A stretch of DNA of 64,000 bases from Candidatus Binatia bacterium (lineage in GTDB: Bacteria > Desulfobacterota > Binatia > UBA12015). Numbering within the stretch: position 1 is the stretch's first letter; every line of letters starts with the position of its first letter. The stretch spans positions 235,212 to 299,211 of the forward strand of contig JAQWRY010000088.1 in assembly GCA_029243485.1 (NCBI GenBank), given 5' to 3'. Below, in pieces: positions 25,520 through 33,561 of the stretch. Made by a program: the position numbers and the translations under genes. Below the pieces are notes generated by a model that saw nothing but the letters and a program-made list of their open reading frames with translations, made no database searches and had not been told where the DNA came from.

Positions 25520-26723
25520 GACCGGACGAGGGTGGGCGGATGGCCGCGTCGTCTTCGGGTGCCTGGTCTGCCAGATCGGGATGGGAGTCGGCGGCTACAT
25601 CTTTCCGGTCTTCCTCAAGCCCATCGCGGACGAACTCGACTGGTCGCGCACGGTCTATTCACTCGCGCATCCACTGATGAGCACCTCGGTCGCGCTGGTG
25701 GCACCGCTTGTCGGGCGCTTTGCGGATCGGCGCGGACCGCGCCCCGTTCTCGTCGTCGGCGGTTTGCTGATGAGCCTCGCGCTCCTGGGTGCGGGCGAGA
25801 TGCAACGCCCCGAGCACTTCTATGCGGTCGCGATCGTTCTCGGCGTCGCCGTTGCGTGTCTCGGAGATCTTCCCACCGGAGCGGCGATCGCGGGGCGCTT
25901 CGATTCCCGCAGAGGGCTCGCGCTGGGCATGGTGTACATCGGGTCGAGCATTGGTGGTTCGCTCGGTCCGTTGCTCGCGACCGCGCTCGCCGCGGGTGCG
26001 TCGTGGCGAGCGGGCTTCACCGGCGTCGGGAGTCTGTTGTGGATCGTTCTTCTGCCGGCGGCGTTCCTCGTCGGGCCGAGTCGCCGCGGCCCGGCCGCGG
26101 ATGCGGTGGGCGACGTCGCGGCCACGCGCTGGACCGCGCGCGATCTCGCCCGGACCCCTGACTTCTGGCTCCTCTTCTGGGCGATCTTCGTCTTCTACGT
26201 CTACCGCCTCGGCGTGAATGCTCACCTCGTCGCCTACCTGAGCGACCTCGGCTACTCCGACGGGCTTGCGGCGGCGGGTTTCAGCTTGATGGTGGGCGTC
26301 GGGGTCACCGGCAAACTGATGGCGGGGAGCTTCGCGGATCGCGTCGGCGCTCGTGCGGCGGTGCTGGTCAACTTCGGCTTAATCGTCGTCGCTTCGATCT
26401 TGTTGCTGCTCCCTGGGATCGGAACGATTCTCGGCGTTTTCCTCGTCGTGCACGGTTTCGCAACCGCCGCGGAGGACGTCGTCATCCCGCTCGTCGTCGC
26501 CCGACGGTTCGGAAGCGAAAGTCTGGCGACGGTGTACGGCTTCTTGATGCTGGCTCTCGTGCCGGGCGGCTCCCTGGGCCCGGTTCTGGCAGGCTGGATC
26601 CACGACACCCTCGGCAGCTACACAGTCGCTTTCAGCCTCTTTGCCGCGGGGAACCTCACGGCCGTGGTCGCTCTGGCGGCGATCCGGTCGGGGGATGATA
26701 CGGAGCAGGAAAACCTCTCATGA
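25503..26723 (+). CDS. MFS transporter (oxalate/monocarboxylate-like)
   Basis: 406 residues from GTG 25503, which begins inside the preceding gene and gives a normal MFS length; the frame is open further upstream only as an overlap. Twelve hydrophobic segments are visible. The loop 2-3 motif is VGRFADRRGPRPVLVVGG, and the matching C-half loop is AGSFADRVGARAAVLV, so both pseudo-repeats are present. The N-terminal half (GYIFPVFLKPIADELDWSRT) is like OFA/monocarboxylate transporters. The substrate is unknown. Its stop overlaps the next small gene as ATGA. Confidence 0.85.
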   Translation: MPTTRETGRGWADGRVVFGCLVCQIGMGVGGYIFPVFLKPIADELDWSRTVYSLAHPLMSTSVALVAPLVGRFADRRGPRPVLVVGGLLMSLALLGAGEMQRPEHFYAVAIVLGVAVACLGDLPTGAAIAGRFDSRRGLALGMVYIGSSIGGSLGPLLATALAAGASWRAGFTGVGSLLWIVLLPAAFLVGPSRRGPAADAVGDVAATRWTARDLARTPDFWLLFWAIFVFYVYRLGVNAHLVAYLSDLGYSDGLAAAGFSLMVGVGVTGKLMAGSFADRVGARAAVLVNFGLIVVASILLLLPGIGTILGVFLVVHGFATAAEDVVIPLVVARRFGSESLATVYGFLMLALVPGGSLGPVLAGWIHDTLGSYTVAFSLFAAGNLTAVVALAAIRSGDDTEQENLS

Positions 26724-26980
26724 AAAGCACTTTGGTGACCATCGTTTCTCTCGTCGTGCTCGCCGGAGTACTCACGTGGCTGACAATCGGCGCGCAGCAG
26801 GTGGAGTGCGAGGTTTGTATCGACTTCAAGGGCCGTCGAAACTGCGCGACGGCAGCGGCCGCGACGAAGGATGAGGCGGTGCGAAGCGGACGGACGACGG
26901 CGTGTGGTCTTCTCGCTTCGGGTGTGCGCGACGGCTTCGCGTGTGACGCCACGCAGCCCTCATTGGTGAAGTGCAAGTAA
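26720..26980 (+). CDS. Small membrane-anchored/secreted Cys-rich protein of unknown function
   Basis: 86 residues: an N-terminal hydrophobic helix (MKSTLVTIVSLVVLAGVLTW) followed by a short polar domain with six cysteines (QVECEVCIDFKGRRNC, TTACGLLASG, FACDATQP, KCK). It resembles a conserved but uncharacterised small deltaproteobacterial-type protein; I know no function. It overlaps the MFS stop by four bases, so it is likely co-translated. Its last 48 bases are tandemly duplicated just past the stop. Confidence 0.6.
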   Translation: MKSTLVTIVSLVVLAGVLTWLTIGAQQVECEVCIDFKGRRNCATAAAATKDEAVRSGRTTACGLLASGVRDGFACDATQPSLVKCK

Positions 26981-27022
26981 AGCTTCGCGTGTGACACCAC
27001 GCAGCCCGCGTCCGTGAAGTGA
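26933..27022 (+). repeat. Tandem duplication of the small Cys-rich gene's 3' end
   Basis: Bases 26933-26980 (last 16 codons with the TAA) are followed at exactly 48 bases by a diverged copy, 26981-27022, matching at 35 of 42 positions. The second copy remains in frame (SFACDTTQPASVK) and ends with its own TGA. If the first TAA were read through, the protein would gain 13 residues. It is now untranslated in the simple reading. Confidence 0.75.
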
Positions 27023-27040
27023 GTAGCCGGGCGCGTCGCG

Positions 27041-29035
27041 TCAGGCGGCGGTGTGGTCGAGGCTTCGCGGGAGCCAGATCCGGAACGTCGACCCGGCTCC
27101 GGGCGCGCTCTCGACGGTGATCGAGCCGCCGAGCAGATCGACCAGGCGTCGGACGATGTAGAGGCCGAGCCCGGCTCCGCCGTGCCGCCGGCTCGAGGAA
27201 CCGTCGACTTGTTGGAACGGCTCGAAGATCGCGGCGAGTTGGCCTTCCTCGATCCCGATCCCGGTGTCCTCGACCGAAATCTCGATGCCTCGGTCGTCTG
27301 CGCGGCCGCGCACGGTCACGCTGCCTTCGGTCGTGAACTTGAGCGCGTTGCTGATGAGATTCTTCAGCACGACTTTGAGCTTCATCGGATCCGACCGCAG
27401 GGTCGGCAGGTCTTCCGGGAGCTCGATCCGCAGTGCGAGTCCCACGTCTTCCTGCTGCCTCTGCGTGTCGAGATCTACCTCGGAGAGCAGGCCGGAAAGC
27501 GAGACCTCTTCGACGTGGAGGAGCACGCGGCCCGAATCGAGGCGGCTTACGTCGAGCGTGTTCGTGATGAGGTCGTGCAGCTCCCGCGCGCGTCGGTCGA
27601 TCCGTCGCGCGGTGTCGGCCTGTTCCGGCAAGAGCGGCCCGAACTCTTCGGTGATCAAGAGGTCGGTGTAACCCAGAATGACGTGGAGCGGCGTCCGGAG
27701 CTCGTGCGACATCGTGGCCACGAAGTCGGACTTCACGCGGCCGGCCTGCTCCAACTCGTCGACGAGTCGTGCGTGGTCGAGCGCGAGCGAGGCGAGGTGT
27801 GCGATGCCTCGTGCGATGGCCAGGTCCGTGTCCGAGAAGGGTGTCGCGTCTCCCCGGCGCACGGCCTGAACGCCGATCAGGTCCGGCCCCTGTCGTAGGG
27901 CCAGGCAGATGCAGTTTCCGTGTTCGAGTTCGGGATTTCGCTCGAGGAAGGCTTCGGGAATCGTTCCGACGGTTGCCACTTCGGTGTCGCGAAGTCGTTC
28001 GGTGAGCACATCCATGAGGTGGCGCGGGACGCGGAGGCCCATGGAGGCCTCGCGGTCCTCGTTCGTCGCGTACGTCCCGGCGATCAGTTCGAAGACATCG
28101 TCTTCCGGTCGCAAGAGCAGCGAGTGACTCGACTCGCAGGACAGGTGCTGGGCCGTCAGCGCGCAGAGCCGATCGAGGAAGTCGGGCGAGTTGAGGGATG
28201 AGATCAGTTCCTGCCCGACCTCTGCGAGTGCGGCGGCGACGGTGGCGCCTTCAGCGCGCGCCTCCTGCTCGCGACGGCGGTCGGTAATGTCCACGCCGTA
28301 CCCGATGAAGCCTAGGAAGGTCCCGTCGGCCGAAGTGCGGGGCGTGGCCCTCCCCAGCATCCACATGTAGGTGTCGGTAGCCACGTCGTGTACGCGGAAT
28401 TCGTGCCGTATCTCACGTCGTTCGGCCATTGCCGAGACGTACGCCTGGCGCGTGCCCGCTTGATCGTCCGGATGGAGCGACGCAATCCAGGTGTCTTCCC
28501 GCAGAGTTTCGTTGGACCAACCGGTGATGTCACAGAACCTCGAGTTGACGTACTCGAGTTGCCCTGTCGTATCGGTCATCCAGATCATGAGTGGTGCGCC
28601 CTCGGCCAGCGAACGGAACCGCTCTTCGCTCTCGCTGAGGCGCCGCTGAGTCGTACGCTGCTCGGTCACGTCCGACGTCACGCCGATCTGCCCGATGATC
28701 TCGCCGTCGGCGGAGCGGAGCGTGGTCACGACCGTATGGCCGTCGAACGGAGTGCCGTCGCGTCGGACGAGCTGCGCGTCCAGTTCGAGGTGGCCTTCGC
28801 TGCGGACGAGGGGCAGGACCTCGATCGCACCCTCGCGGGCATCCGCCGGCAGGATGACCTCGTCGAAGCGGCGTCCCAGCACGTCTTCGGCCTTCCATTG
28901 AAACTGCTGCTCGGCGAACTGGTTCCAGTAGACGATTTGTCCCTCGAGATCGGTCGCGATGACCGCGCAGTGCATCTGCTCCAGGATCGAAGCCTGGGCC
29001 TGCGCCCACGTGTCGAGAGTTCGAGGAGAAGTCAT
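27041..29035 (-). CDS. PAS-PAS-GAF hybrid sensor histidine kinase
   Basis: 664 residues, soluble. Two PAS/PAC modules (CAVIATDLEGQIVYWNQFAE at ~25; PLMIWMTDTTGQLEYVNSRF at ~150, each followed by a PAC tail ending in DVTEQR / DITDRR), a GAF domain (~290-420), HisKA with SHELRTPLHVILGYTD (His ~441), then HATPase with N (LKNLISNALKFT), G1 (VEDTGIGIEEGQL) and G2 (GGAGLGLYIVRRL) boxes. It would sense an unknown cytoplasmic cue and autophosphorylate. The only nearby response regulator (30818) is broken, so its partner is probably elsewhere. It is divergent from the small secreted protein gene at 29256. Confidence 0.92.
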   Translation of the reverse strand: MTSPRTLDTWAQAQASILEQMHCAVIATDLEGQIVYWNQFAEQQFQWKAEDVLGRRFDEVILPADAREGAIEVLPLVRSEGHLELDAQLVRRDGTPFDGHTVVTTLRSADGEIIGQIGVTSDVTEQRTTQRRLSESEERFRSLAEGAPLMIWMTDTTGQLEYVNSRFCDITGWSNETLREDTWIASLHPDDQAGTRQAYVSAMAERREIRHEFRVHDVATDTYMWMLGRATPRTSADGTFLGFIGYGVDITDRRREQEARAEGATVAAALAEVGQELISSLNSPDFLDRLCALTAQHLSCESSHSLLLRPEDDVFELIAGTYATNEDREASMGLRVPRHLMDVLTERLRDTEVATVGTIPEAFLERNPELEHGNCICLALRQGPDLIGVQAVRRGDATPFSDTDLAIARGIAHLASLALDHARLVDELEQAGRVKSDFVATMSHELRTPLHVILGYTDLLITEEFGPLLPEQADTARRIDRRARELHDLITNTLDVSRLDSGRVLLHVEEVSLSGLLSEVDLDTQRQQEDVGLALRIELPEDLPTLRSDPMKLKVVLKNLISNALKFTTEGSVTVRGRADDRGIEISVEDTGIGIEEGQLAAIFEPFQQVDGSSSRRHGGAGLGLYIVRRLVDLLGGSITVESAPGAGSTFRIWLPRSLDHTAA

Positions 29036-29255
29036 CCGTCCGCCAGAGAGACCGACACGGGTCCGGGAAGGGGGGCCGGTGCGGGCGATGAGGAGGTCGC
29101 CATGTCAGTCTCGTTGTTCATCGTATACGGAGGCGGGGACGCGAAGGAAGGACCACCGGGATCTATCCCTGATGGGCTGATCTGCCACCGAATTCCCAAA
29201 GGTCGCCTTACGTCCTATGGTGAGAGAACGTGGTTCTGCTAGAAGGGTCTACATT

Positions 29256-29585
29256 ATGATGGACGTATCGCGAGTGCTGAAATGGATCGTCGGGGTAGCT
29301 CTCGGAGCGGCGCTTGCCGCCTCTCACGTCTCGGCATTCGCCCAGTCGGATTCATGGAAGGGCATGGACCCCTTCGAGGCCATGGACCCGAGATTCGAGC
29401 GCAAGAGCACTCTCAAAATCATCAAGTCCAACGGTGACCTCGACGACACCCTGAACGACCAGGGTTCCGCCGTCGGCTTTGGCACGTCTGCTGCGACCGG
29501 CAACCTCGAGCCCCGCGTGAAGCCGGGGTCGACCGAAAGCCTCGAGATCATGAAGAAGGGCCAGCTCTCGGCGGACAAGGAGTAG
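29256..29585 (+). CDS. Small secreted protein of unknown function
   Basis: 109 residues from the ATG at 29256, preceded by GAAGGG. A signal peptide (LKWIVGVALGAALAASHVSA, cleavage near FAQ) leads to a short hydrophilic chain (DSWKGMDPFEAMDPRFERKS) with no recognised domain and no Cys. It is probably periplasmic or outer-membrane-associated. Nothing more can be said from sequence. The upstream 220 bases are a divergent promoter region shared with the histidine kinase. Confidence 0.55.
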   Translation: MMDVSRVLKWIVGVALGAALAASHVSAFAQSDSWKGMDPFEAMDPRFERKSTLKIIKSNGDLDDTLNDQGSAVGFGTSAATGNLEPRVKPGSTESLEIMKKGQLSADKE

Positions 29586-29595
29586 GGTTCGACAC

Positions 29596-29613
29596 GGCGG
29601 CCGGCTAGCCGCC
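29596..29613. terminator. GC-rich hairpin between convergent genes
   Basis: GGCGGC (29596-29601) and GCCGCC (29608-29613) form a perfect six-base stem with a CGGCTA loop, 11 bases after the stop of the secreted-protein gene and facing the convergent membrane-protein gene. There is no U-run, so it would be an imperfect or bidirectional terminator at best. Confidence 0.3.
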
Positions 29614-29691
29614 TAAGGTCGCCTGGCGCCCGGACCGCCGTTGCAGCTCGCGGCCCTATCGTAGGGTGTCACTTCCGGAGGTGTTCAGGAG

Positions 29692-30036
29692 CTACTGCAG
29701 CAAGTCGGTCGTATCGAAGAAGACTTCGCTCGATTCCTCGCACTCGTGACATTCCATGCGGGCGACCCGGAAACGACGGCCGTCGCGTTCGCGAGTGCCC
29801 TCACCGGTCACCTCGAGGAAGCCGCCGCACGAGCACCACCGCTTCCGCATGTGGTCGTCCATCTCGTTGAAGGACCGGATGTAGATCGGGTTGTCCGGCG
29901 AGGCGCCGTCGCGGTGCAGGGCGGCTTTCTGCCGGCTTTGCTTCTGGAGCCGACGGTACGCCATCGCGGCGATTGCGGCGACGATGGCCACTACGAACAG
30001 GATCGTGGTCACGCGACGTGGGACTAGCCTCTCCAT
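29692..30036 (-). CDS. Membrane-anchored zinc-ribbon-like protein
   Basis: 114 residues from ATG 30036, a start that avoids running into the pyrophosphatase gene; an earlier in-frame start at 30123 does overlap it. One membrane helix (TTILFVVAIVAAIAAMAYR) is followed by a cytoplasmic domain with two Cys pairs, WCSCGGFLEV and MECHECEES, a likely zinc ribbon. The family is not recognised. It is divergent from ppa with 18 bases between starts, so shared regulation is possible. Confidence 0.6.
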   Translation of the reverse strand: MERLVPRRVTTILFVVAIVAAIAAMAYRRLQKQSRQKAALHRDGASPDNPIYIRSFNEMDDHMRKRWCSCGGFLEVTGEGTRERDGRRFRVARMECHECEESSEVFFDTTDLLQ

Positions 30037-30054
30037 CTGTGATAGTCGAGCAGA

Positions 30055-30750
30055 ATGGCCAAGGACATGCCCCCGGAGCTTCTGCAGTACCTGCCGATGT
30101 TGTACCGGCGTCACCCGTGGCACGGCATCACGTGCGGTGAGGACTCGCCGCGCAAGGTGGTCGCGTACATCGAGATTGTTCCGACCGATACGGTCAAGTA
30201 CGAGCTCGACAAGCGGACGGGGTATCTAACGGTCGACCGACCGCAGCAGTTCTCGAACGTGTATCCGTCACTGTACGGGCTGATCCCGCAGACCTACTGC
30301 GGAGACAAGATCGGAGAGCTCTGCTCCGAGCGCGCAGGGAGGCCCGGCATCAAGGGCGACGCGGATCCGCTCGACATCTGTGTTCTTTGCGAGCGCGACA
30401 TTACGCACGGTGACATTCTGGTGCCCGCGATCCCGATCGGCGGTCTACGGATGATCGATGGCGACGAGGCGGACGACAAGATCATCGCGGTTCTGGAGGG
30501 CGATGCGGTCTACGGGAATTGCACCGAGATCGACCAGCTGCCTTCGACCCTGGTCGATCGGCTCGAGCACTACTTTCTCACGTACAAGCAGGCTCCGGGG
30601 ATGGACCGCGCCAAGGTGGAGATCACCGAAATCTACGGGCGGCACGAGGCGTACGACGTGATTCGGCGGAGTCAGGAGGACTACGAGACGAATTTCGGTG
30701 AGATCAAGCGGGCGAAGGAGCTTCTCGCCAGCACAACGGGGAAATCCTGA
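30055..30750 (+). CDS. ppa: Inorganic pyrophosphatase, family I
   Basis: 231 residues with the family I signature DADPLDICVL carrying the metal-binding aspartates, plus YELDKRTGYLTVDRP and YPSLYGLIPQTYC before it and DGDEADDKIIAVLEGD after it. It hydrolyses PPi to phosphate in the cytoplasm, pulling biosynthetic reactions forward. It is ~50 residues longer than E. coli Ppa, mostly at the N-terminus and a loop near residue 95 (ERAGRPGIKG), as in longer Ppa forms from several phyla. The C-terminal helix region is normal. Confidence 0.93.
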   Translation: MAKDMPPELLQYLPMLYRRHPWHGITCGEDSPRKVVAYIEIVPTDTVKYELDKRTGYLTVDRPQQFSNVYPSLYGLIPQTYCGDKIGELCSERAGRPGIKGDADPLDICVLCERDITHGDILVPAIPIGGLRMIDGDEADDKIIAVLEGDAVYGNCTEIDQLPSTLVDRLEHYFLTYKQAPGMDRAKVEITEIYGRHEAYDVIRRSQEDYETNFGEIKRAKELLASTTGKS

Positions 30751-30817
30751 CGGGAGCCGCGGGGTCCCAATTTTGGGGATGGTCTCTCGGCGGGTTGGAC
30801 TGGTAATCGGGACTGCG

Positions 30818-31303
30818 ATGGTTGCGCATACGATCCTCCTGGTCGAGGACGACGAGAACACGCGAACGCGGCTCGGCGGGGCGATTGGTGAGCACGACGA
30901 ACTGACGCTGCAGGCGTTGGTTTCCAATTAAGCGGATGCGATCGCGGAACTCGACCGCTCGCCGCCGGCCGTTCTCCTCACCGACATCGGGCTTCCAAAC
31001 GGAAGTGGGATCGACCTGATCCGTGAGGTGCGGGCGCGGGATCTTCCCACACAGCCGATGGTGATCACGGTGTTCGGTGATGAGAAGCACGTCGTCGCGG
31101 CGATCGAAGCCGGCGCGCTCGGCTACGTGCTGAAGGACGGCTCGGCGGATTACATCAGACGCTTCCTTTTGGATTTGGTCGCGGGTGGTTCTCCGATCTC
31201 GCCGCCGATCGCGCGCTACTTCCTGCGCCGTTTCCGGACGCCGGGGGCGGAACCCTCCCCGGAGCCGTGGCTTCGTCGAAATCGAGGCAGGCCGTGCAGT
31301 TGA
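30818..31303 (+). pseudogene. Response regulator receiver, interrupted by TAA and lacking its output domain
   Basis: The frame starts MVAHTILLVEDDENTRTRL, a normal receiver beginning, and runs to QALVSN followed by TAA (30929-30931). The same frame then continues ADAIAELDRSPPAVLLTDIG (phospho-acceptor Asp) to VITVFGDEKHVVAAIEAGAL and GYVLKDGS with the conserved Lys. After ~residue 135 a NarL/LuxR-type regulator should have an HTH domain; instead the frame enters the antisense of the GFA-like gene and stops at 31303. So it carries a nonsense codon and has lost its C-terminus. It is best called a pseudogene; the intact receiver logic shows the decay is recent. Confidence 0.75.
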
Positions 31304-31650
31304 TTCGTCGAGGCGACTCGCTCTTCGTCCCACGCGCGGTCGGCCGGCGGGGCCTGCTCGGCATCGTCCAGCGATGCGGTCGTCACGTCGATCTCGCTGG
31401 GGAGATCGACGCGCTCATGCGTGAGTGAGGAGCCGCAGTCGGAGCAGAAGCCGCGCGTGACTCCCGCGGACGATCGATGGGTTGCGAGACTGCCTTTGGT
31501 CACGCGAAAGGCCTCGCGAGCGAACGTGACCCACGCGACCATGGGGACACCGGTTGCGCGGCGGCAACTGCGTCAACGGCACACCGTTGGGTGCGTGGGC
31601 TTCCCCGTCGCCTCGTAGCGGACGTTGCCGCAGAGGTAGCCCCCGGTCAT
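31216..31650 (-). pseudogene. GFA/CENP-V-type zinc protein with in-frame TGA at a metal-site Cys
   Basis: Reading from ATG 31650 (ATGA overlap with the upstream CbpM stop): YLCGNVRYEATG, then VCR-stop-RSCRRATG, then VAWVTFAREAFRVTKG and TRGFCSDCGSSL, DVTTASLDD. This is the glutathione-dependent formaldehyde-activating (GFA) fold, whose middle zinc motif is normally C-H-C-x2-C. The TGA at 31573-31575 sits exactly at the second Cys, and the His is Arg. A shorter frame from ATG 31542 would lack two of the three Cys clusters. Pseudogene is the simplest reading; selenocysteine is a remote alternative. Its 3' end overlaps the broken response regulator on the other strand. Confidence 0.75.
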
Positions 31651-31937
31651 CGTCGTTGCTGGCGGAGTTGGGTGAGGGCGGTTTCGAGCTGATGACGCAG
31701 GTCGGCGAGGTTTTCCCGCATTTGGATGATGACGGCGACGCCTGCCAGGTTCACGTCGAGCTCGTGCACGAGGTTGTCGGCGACGCGTGCGCGTTCCAGC
31801 ATGATCTCGGAGAAGCGCTCTTCGGCTTCGTCGTCCTCGGTCTCGATCTGCACGATCTCTTCTTGCTCCAGCTGAATGAAGAAGGACTCTTCGATCGCGA
31901 GGAGCTCGATGACCTGTATTCTCGTGAAGTACTTCAT
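31647..31937 (-). CDS. cbpM: CbpM-like chaperone modulator (MerR-like fold)
   Basis: 96 residues, MKYFTRIQVIELLAIEESFF then an acidic middle and a C-terminal coiled-coil (VIIQMRENLADLRHQLETAL). It matches the small MerR-related CbpM proteins encoded beside CbpA. CbpM binds the J-domain of CbpA and restrains its co-chaperone and DNA-binding activity. The start overlaps the cbpA-like stop as ATGA, the standard pairing, which strongly supports the call. Confidence 0.78.
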   Translation of the reverse strand: MKYFTRIQVIELLAIEESFFIQLEQEEIVQIETEDDEAEERFSEIMLERARVADNLVHELDVNLAGVAVIIQMRENLADLRHQLETALTQLRQQRR

Positions 31938-32887
31938 CGCGTCTTCCCCAGATGCTCGCGGACGTCGGTCCCGGCGTACAGAGGCTCCATGGCGTCGGCG
32001 ATCTCCTCGAGCGCGCCGTTCTCGCCTTCCTTGGGCAAGACGGCGGACAAGGTCACGTACAGATCGCCGTGCTCCTTTTTCGAGCCGCGCTTGGTGGCGC
32101 CCTTTCCGCGGAGACGGAGCTTGCCCCCGTTGGCGGAGCGGGGCGGCACTTTGACCGTCGCGGCGCCGTCCGGGGTCGGCACCTGGATCGATCCTCCGCG
32201 AAGAAGCTCGGGGATCGTCACGGGCAGGTCGACATAGACGTCGGCGCTTTTGCGGGTGAAGAACGGGTGCGGTCGCACGCGGAGCGTGAGGTACAGGTCG
32301 CCCGCGGGCCCGCCGCCGTTACCGGGCGCGCCTTGCCCCGAGAGACGGATCTTCGTGCCGTCGTCGGATCCCGGAGGGATCGTCACGTTGAGGGCGCCCT
32401 TGCCCTCGAACTGCAGGTTCACCTTTCCGCCCCGGACCGCGTCGAGAAAATCCACGAGCGCCTCGCCCTGAGCATCCTGGCCCTTGCGGGGGCCTCTCGG
32501 TTCGCGGCGACCGAAGCCGAACCGCTCTCCGAAGCCGCCCAGGCCACCGAGAAGATCTTCGAGGTCGACCTCGGAGGTGAATTCCTGGTGTGAGGGGCTG
32601 CGTCGTGCGCCCTGCTGCCAGTGCTTGTAGGCGCGTGTCTGTTCGGCGTCGAAGCCGGCTTCGAGCCCCTTTTCGCCGAACTCGTCGTACAGGGAACGTT
32701 TCTTTTCGTCGGAGAGGACGTCGTTCGCGTAGGAGATGTCCTTGAAGCGCTCGGCGGCCTTCGGGTCGTTGGGGTTGACGTCGGGGTGGTGTTTTCGGGC
32801 GAGCTTGCGGTACGCCTTGCGGATGTCGTCCTGGCTCGCGCCTTTTTCCAGCGCGAGCGCCGCGTAGAGGTCCTTTCCGGCCATCAC
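31934..32887 (-). CDS. cbpA: CbpA-like DnaJ-family co-chaperone
   Basis: 317 residues. J-domain (residues ~5-70) with HPD in KLARKHHPDVNPND, a Gly/Phe-rich linker (LGGLGGFGERFGFGRR), and the two C-terminal beta-sandwich substrate domains (GALNVTIPPGSDDGTKIRL, DLYLTLRVRPHPFFTR, VKVPPRSANGGKLRLRGKG). There is no zinc-finger domain, so it is a type II (CbpA) J-protein. It stimulates DnaK and may bind curved DNA. The cognate modulator is encoded immediately downstream. ATG 32887 or the next codon (32884) may be the start. Confidence 0.93.
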   Translation of the reverse strand: MMAGKDLYAALALEKGASQDDIRKAYRKLARKHHPDVNPNDPKAAERFKDISYANDVLSDEKKRSLYDEFGEKGLEAGFDAEQTRAYKHWQQGARRSPSHQEFTSEVDLEDLLGGLGGFGERFGFGRREPRGPRKGQDAQGEALVDFLDAVRGGKVNLQFEGKGALNVTIPPGSDDGTKIRLSGQGAPGNGGGPAGDLYLTLRVRPHPFFTRKSADVYVDLPVTIPELLRGGSIQVPTPDGAATVKVPPRSANGGKLRLRGKGATKRGSKKEHGDLYVTLSAVLPKEGENGALEEIADAMEPLYAGTDVREHLGKTR

Positions 32888-32973
32888 CCTACTGTAGCGC
32901 AGAGCGGCGCGTTGTCAGCCGGGTACGTTGGGGAATCGCCCGATTTGTTCTCCGCTAAACATTTTCGGCGAGA

Positions 32974-33561
32974 CTAACCAACGTCCCCACCGGCGGATGC
33001 GGCGTCGGCGCGGGTGCGGCCGAGTTCGGCGACCCAGGTGCGGAGGGTGGGGAGGGCGTCGTCGGTCCAGGTGGAGGTGGAGCGGGTGCGGCAGAAGGCG
33101 GCGAAGAGCCAGTCGATGACGCCTACGGTGTCTTCCACGTCGGCGAGGCGCAGGAACAGGTCGTTTTCGAAGGCGGCTCGACGGTCTTCTTGGAGGCCCG
33201 GATCGCGGTCTCCCAGCGGGGGGCAGCGCAGGGAGTCGTAGGTCAGCAAGCCGCCGTCCAGCGTGAGCTCCCAGCGGCGTTCGCCGCGGGTGATCGAGAG
33301 GCGGGCCCGGTCGAGGAGCTTGCCGCGGCGCAGGCCAGCACCGAGCTCGGAGCGGATGTCGCCCTCATCGACGAGCGAGAGGCGGGCCCCGGGATCGCCG
33401 CCGGCCTCGAGGACGATCCGGTCCCCGAGTGCCAACTCCAGGATATCGCCCTCGATCTCGATCCGGCCGCCTTCTTCTTCGAGGCGGCAAATCAGCCAGG
33501 TGAGGAACTCGCGTCCGAGAAACCGTTTGGCTTCGACGACGGACAGGAAGGTCTCGGTCAT
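32974..33561 (-). CDS. RdgC-associated protein, unknown function
   Basis: 195 residues, MTETFLSVVEAKRFLGREFLTWLICRLEEEGGRIEIEGDI. The FLGREFLTWL element is a recurrent feature of a protein found directly after an RdgC N-terminal-like gene in deltaproteobacterial-type genomes; it resembles the C-terminal half of RdgC-like proteins only weakly. It is acidic and rich in beta-strand pattern, with no catalytic motif I recognise. The ATG overlaps the RdgC-like stop by four bases, so the two probably form one complex. The call rests on context more than homology. Confidence 0.5.
   Translation of the reverse strand: MTETFLSVVEAKRFLGREFLTWLICRLEEEGGRIEIEGDILELALGDRIVLEAGGDPGARLSLVDEGDIRSELGAGLRRGKLLDRARLSITRGERRWELTLDGGLLTYDSLRCPPLGDRDPGLQEDRRAAFENDLFLRLADVEDTVGVIDWLFAAFCRTRSTSTWTDDALPTLRTWVAELGRTRADAASAGGDVG

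Noticed and set aside
31542..31650. Selenocysteine as the main explanation for the TGA in the GFA-like gene
   Set aside because: The hairpin after the TGA is too close and simple for a typical bacterial SECIS, the preceding His is also lost, and the adjacent gene is decayed; kept only as an alternative.
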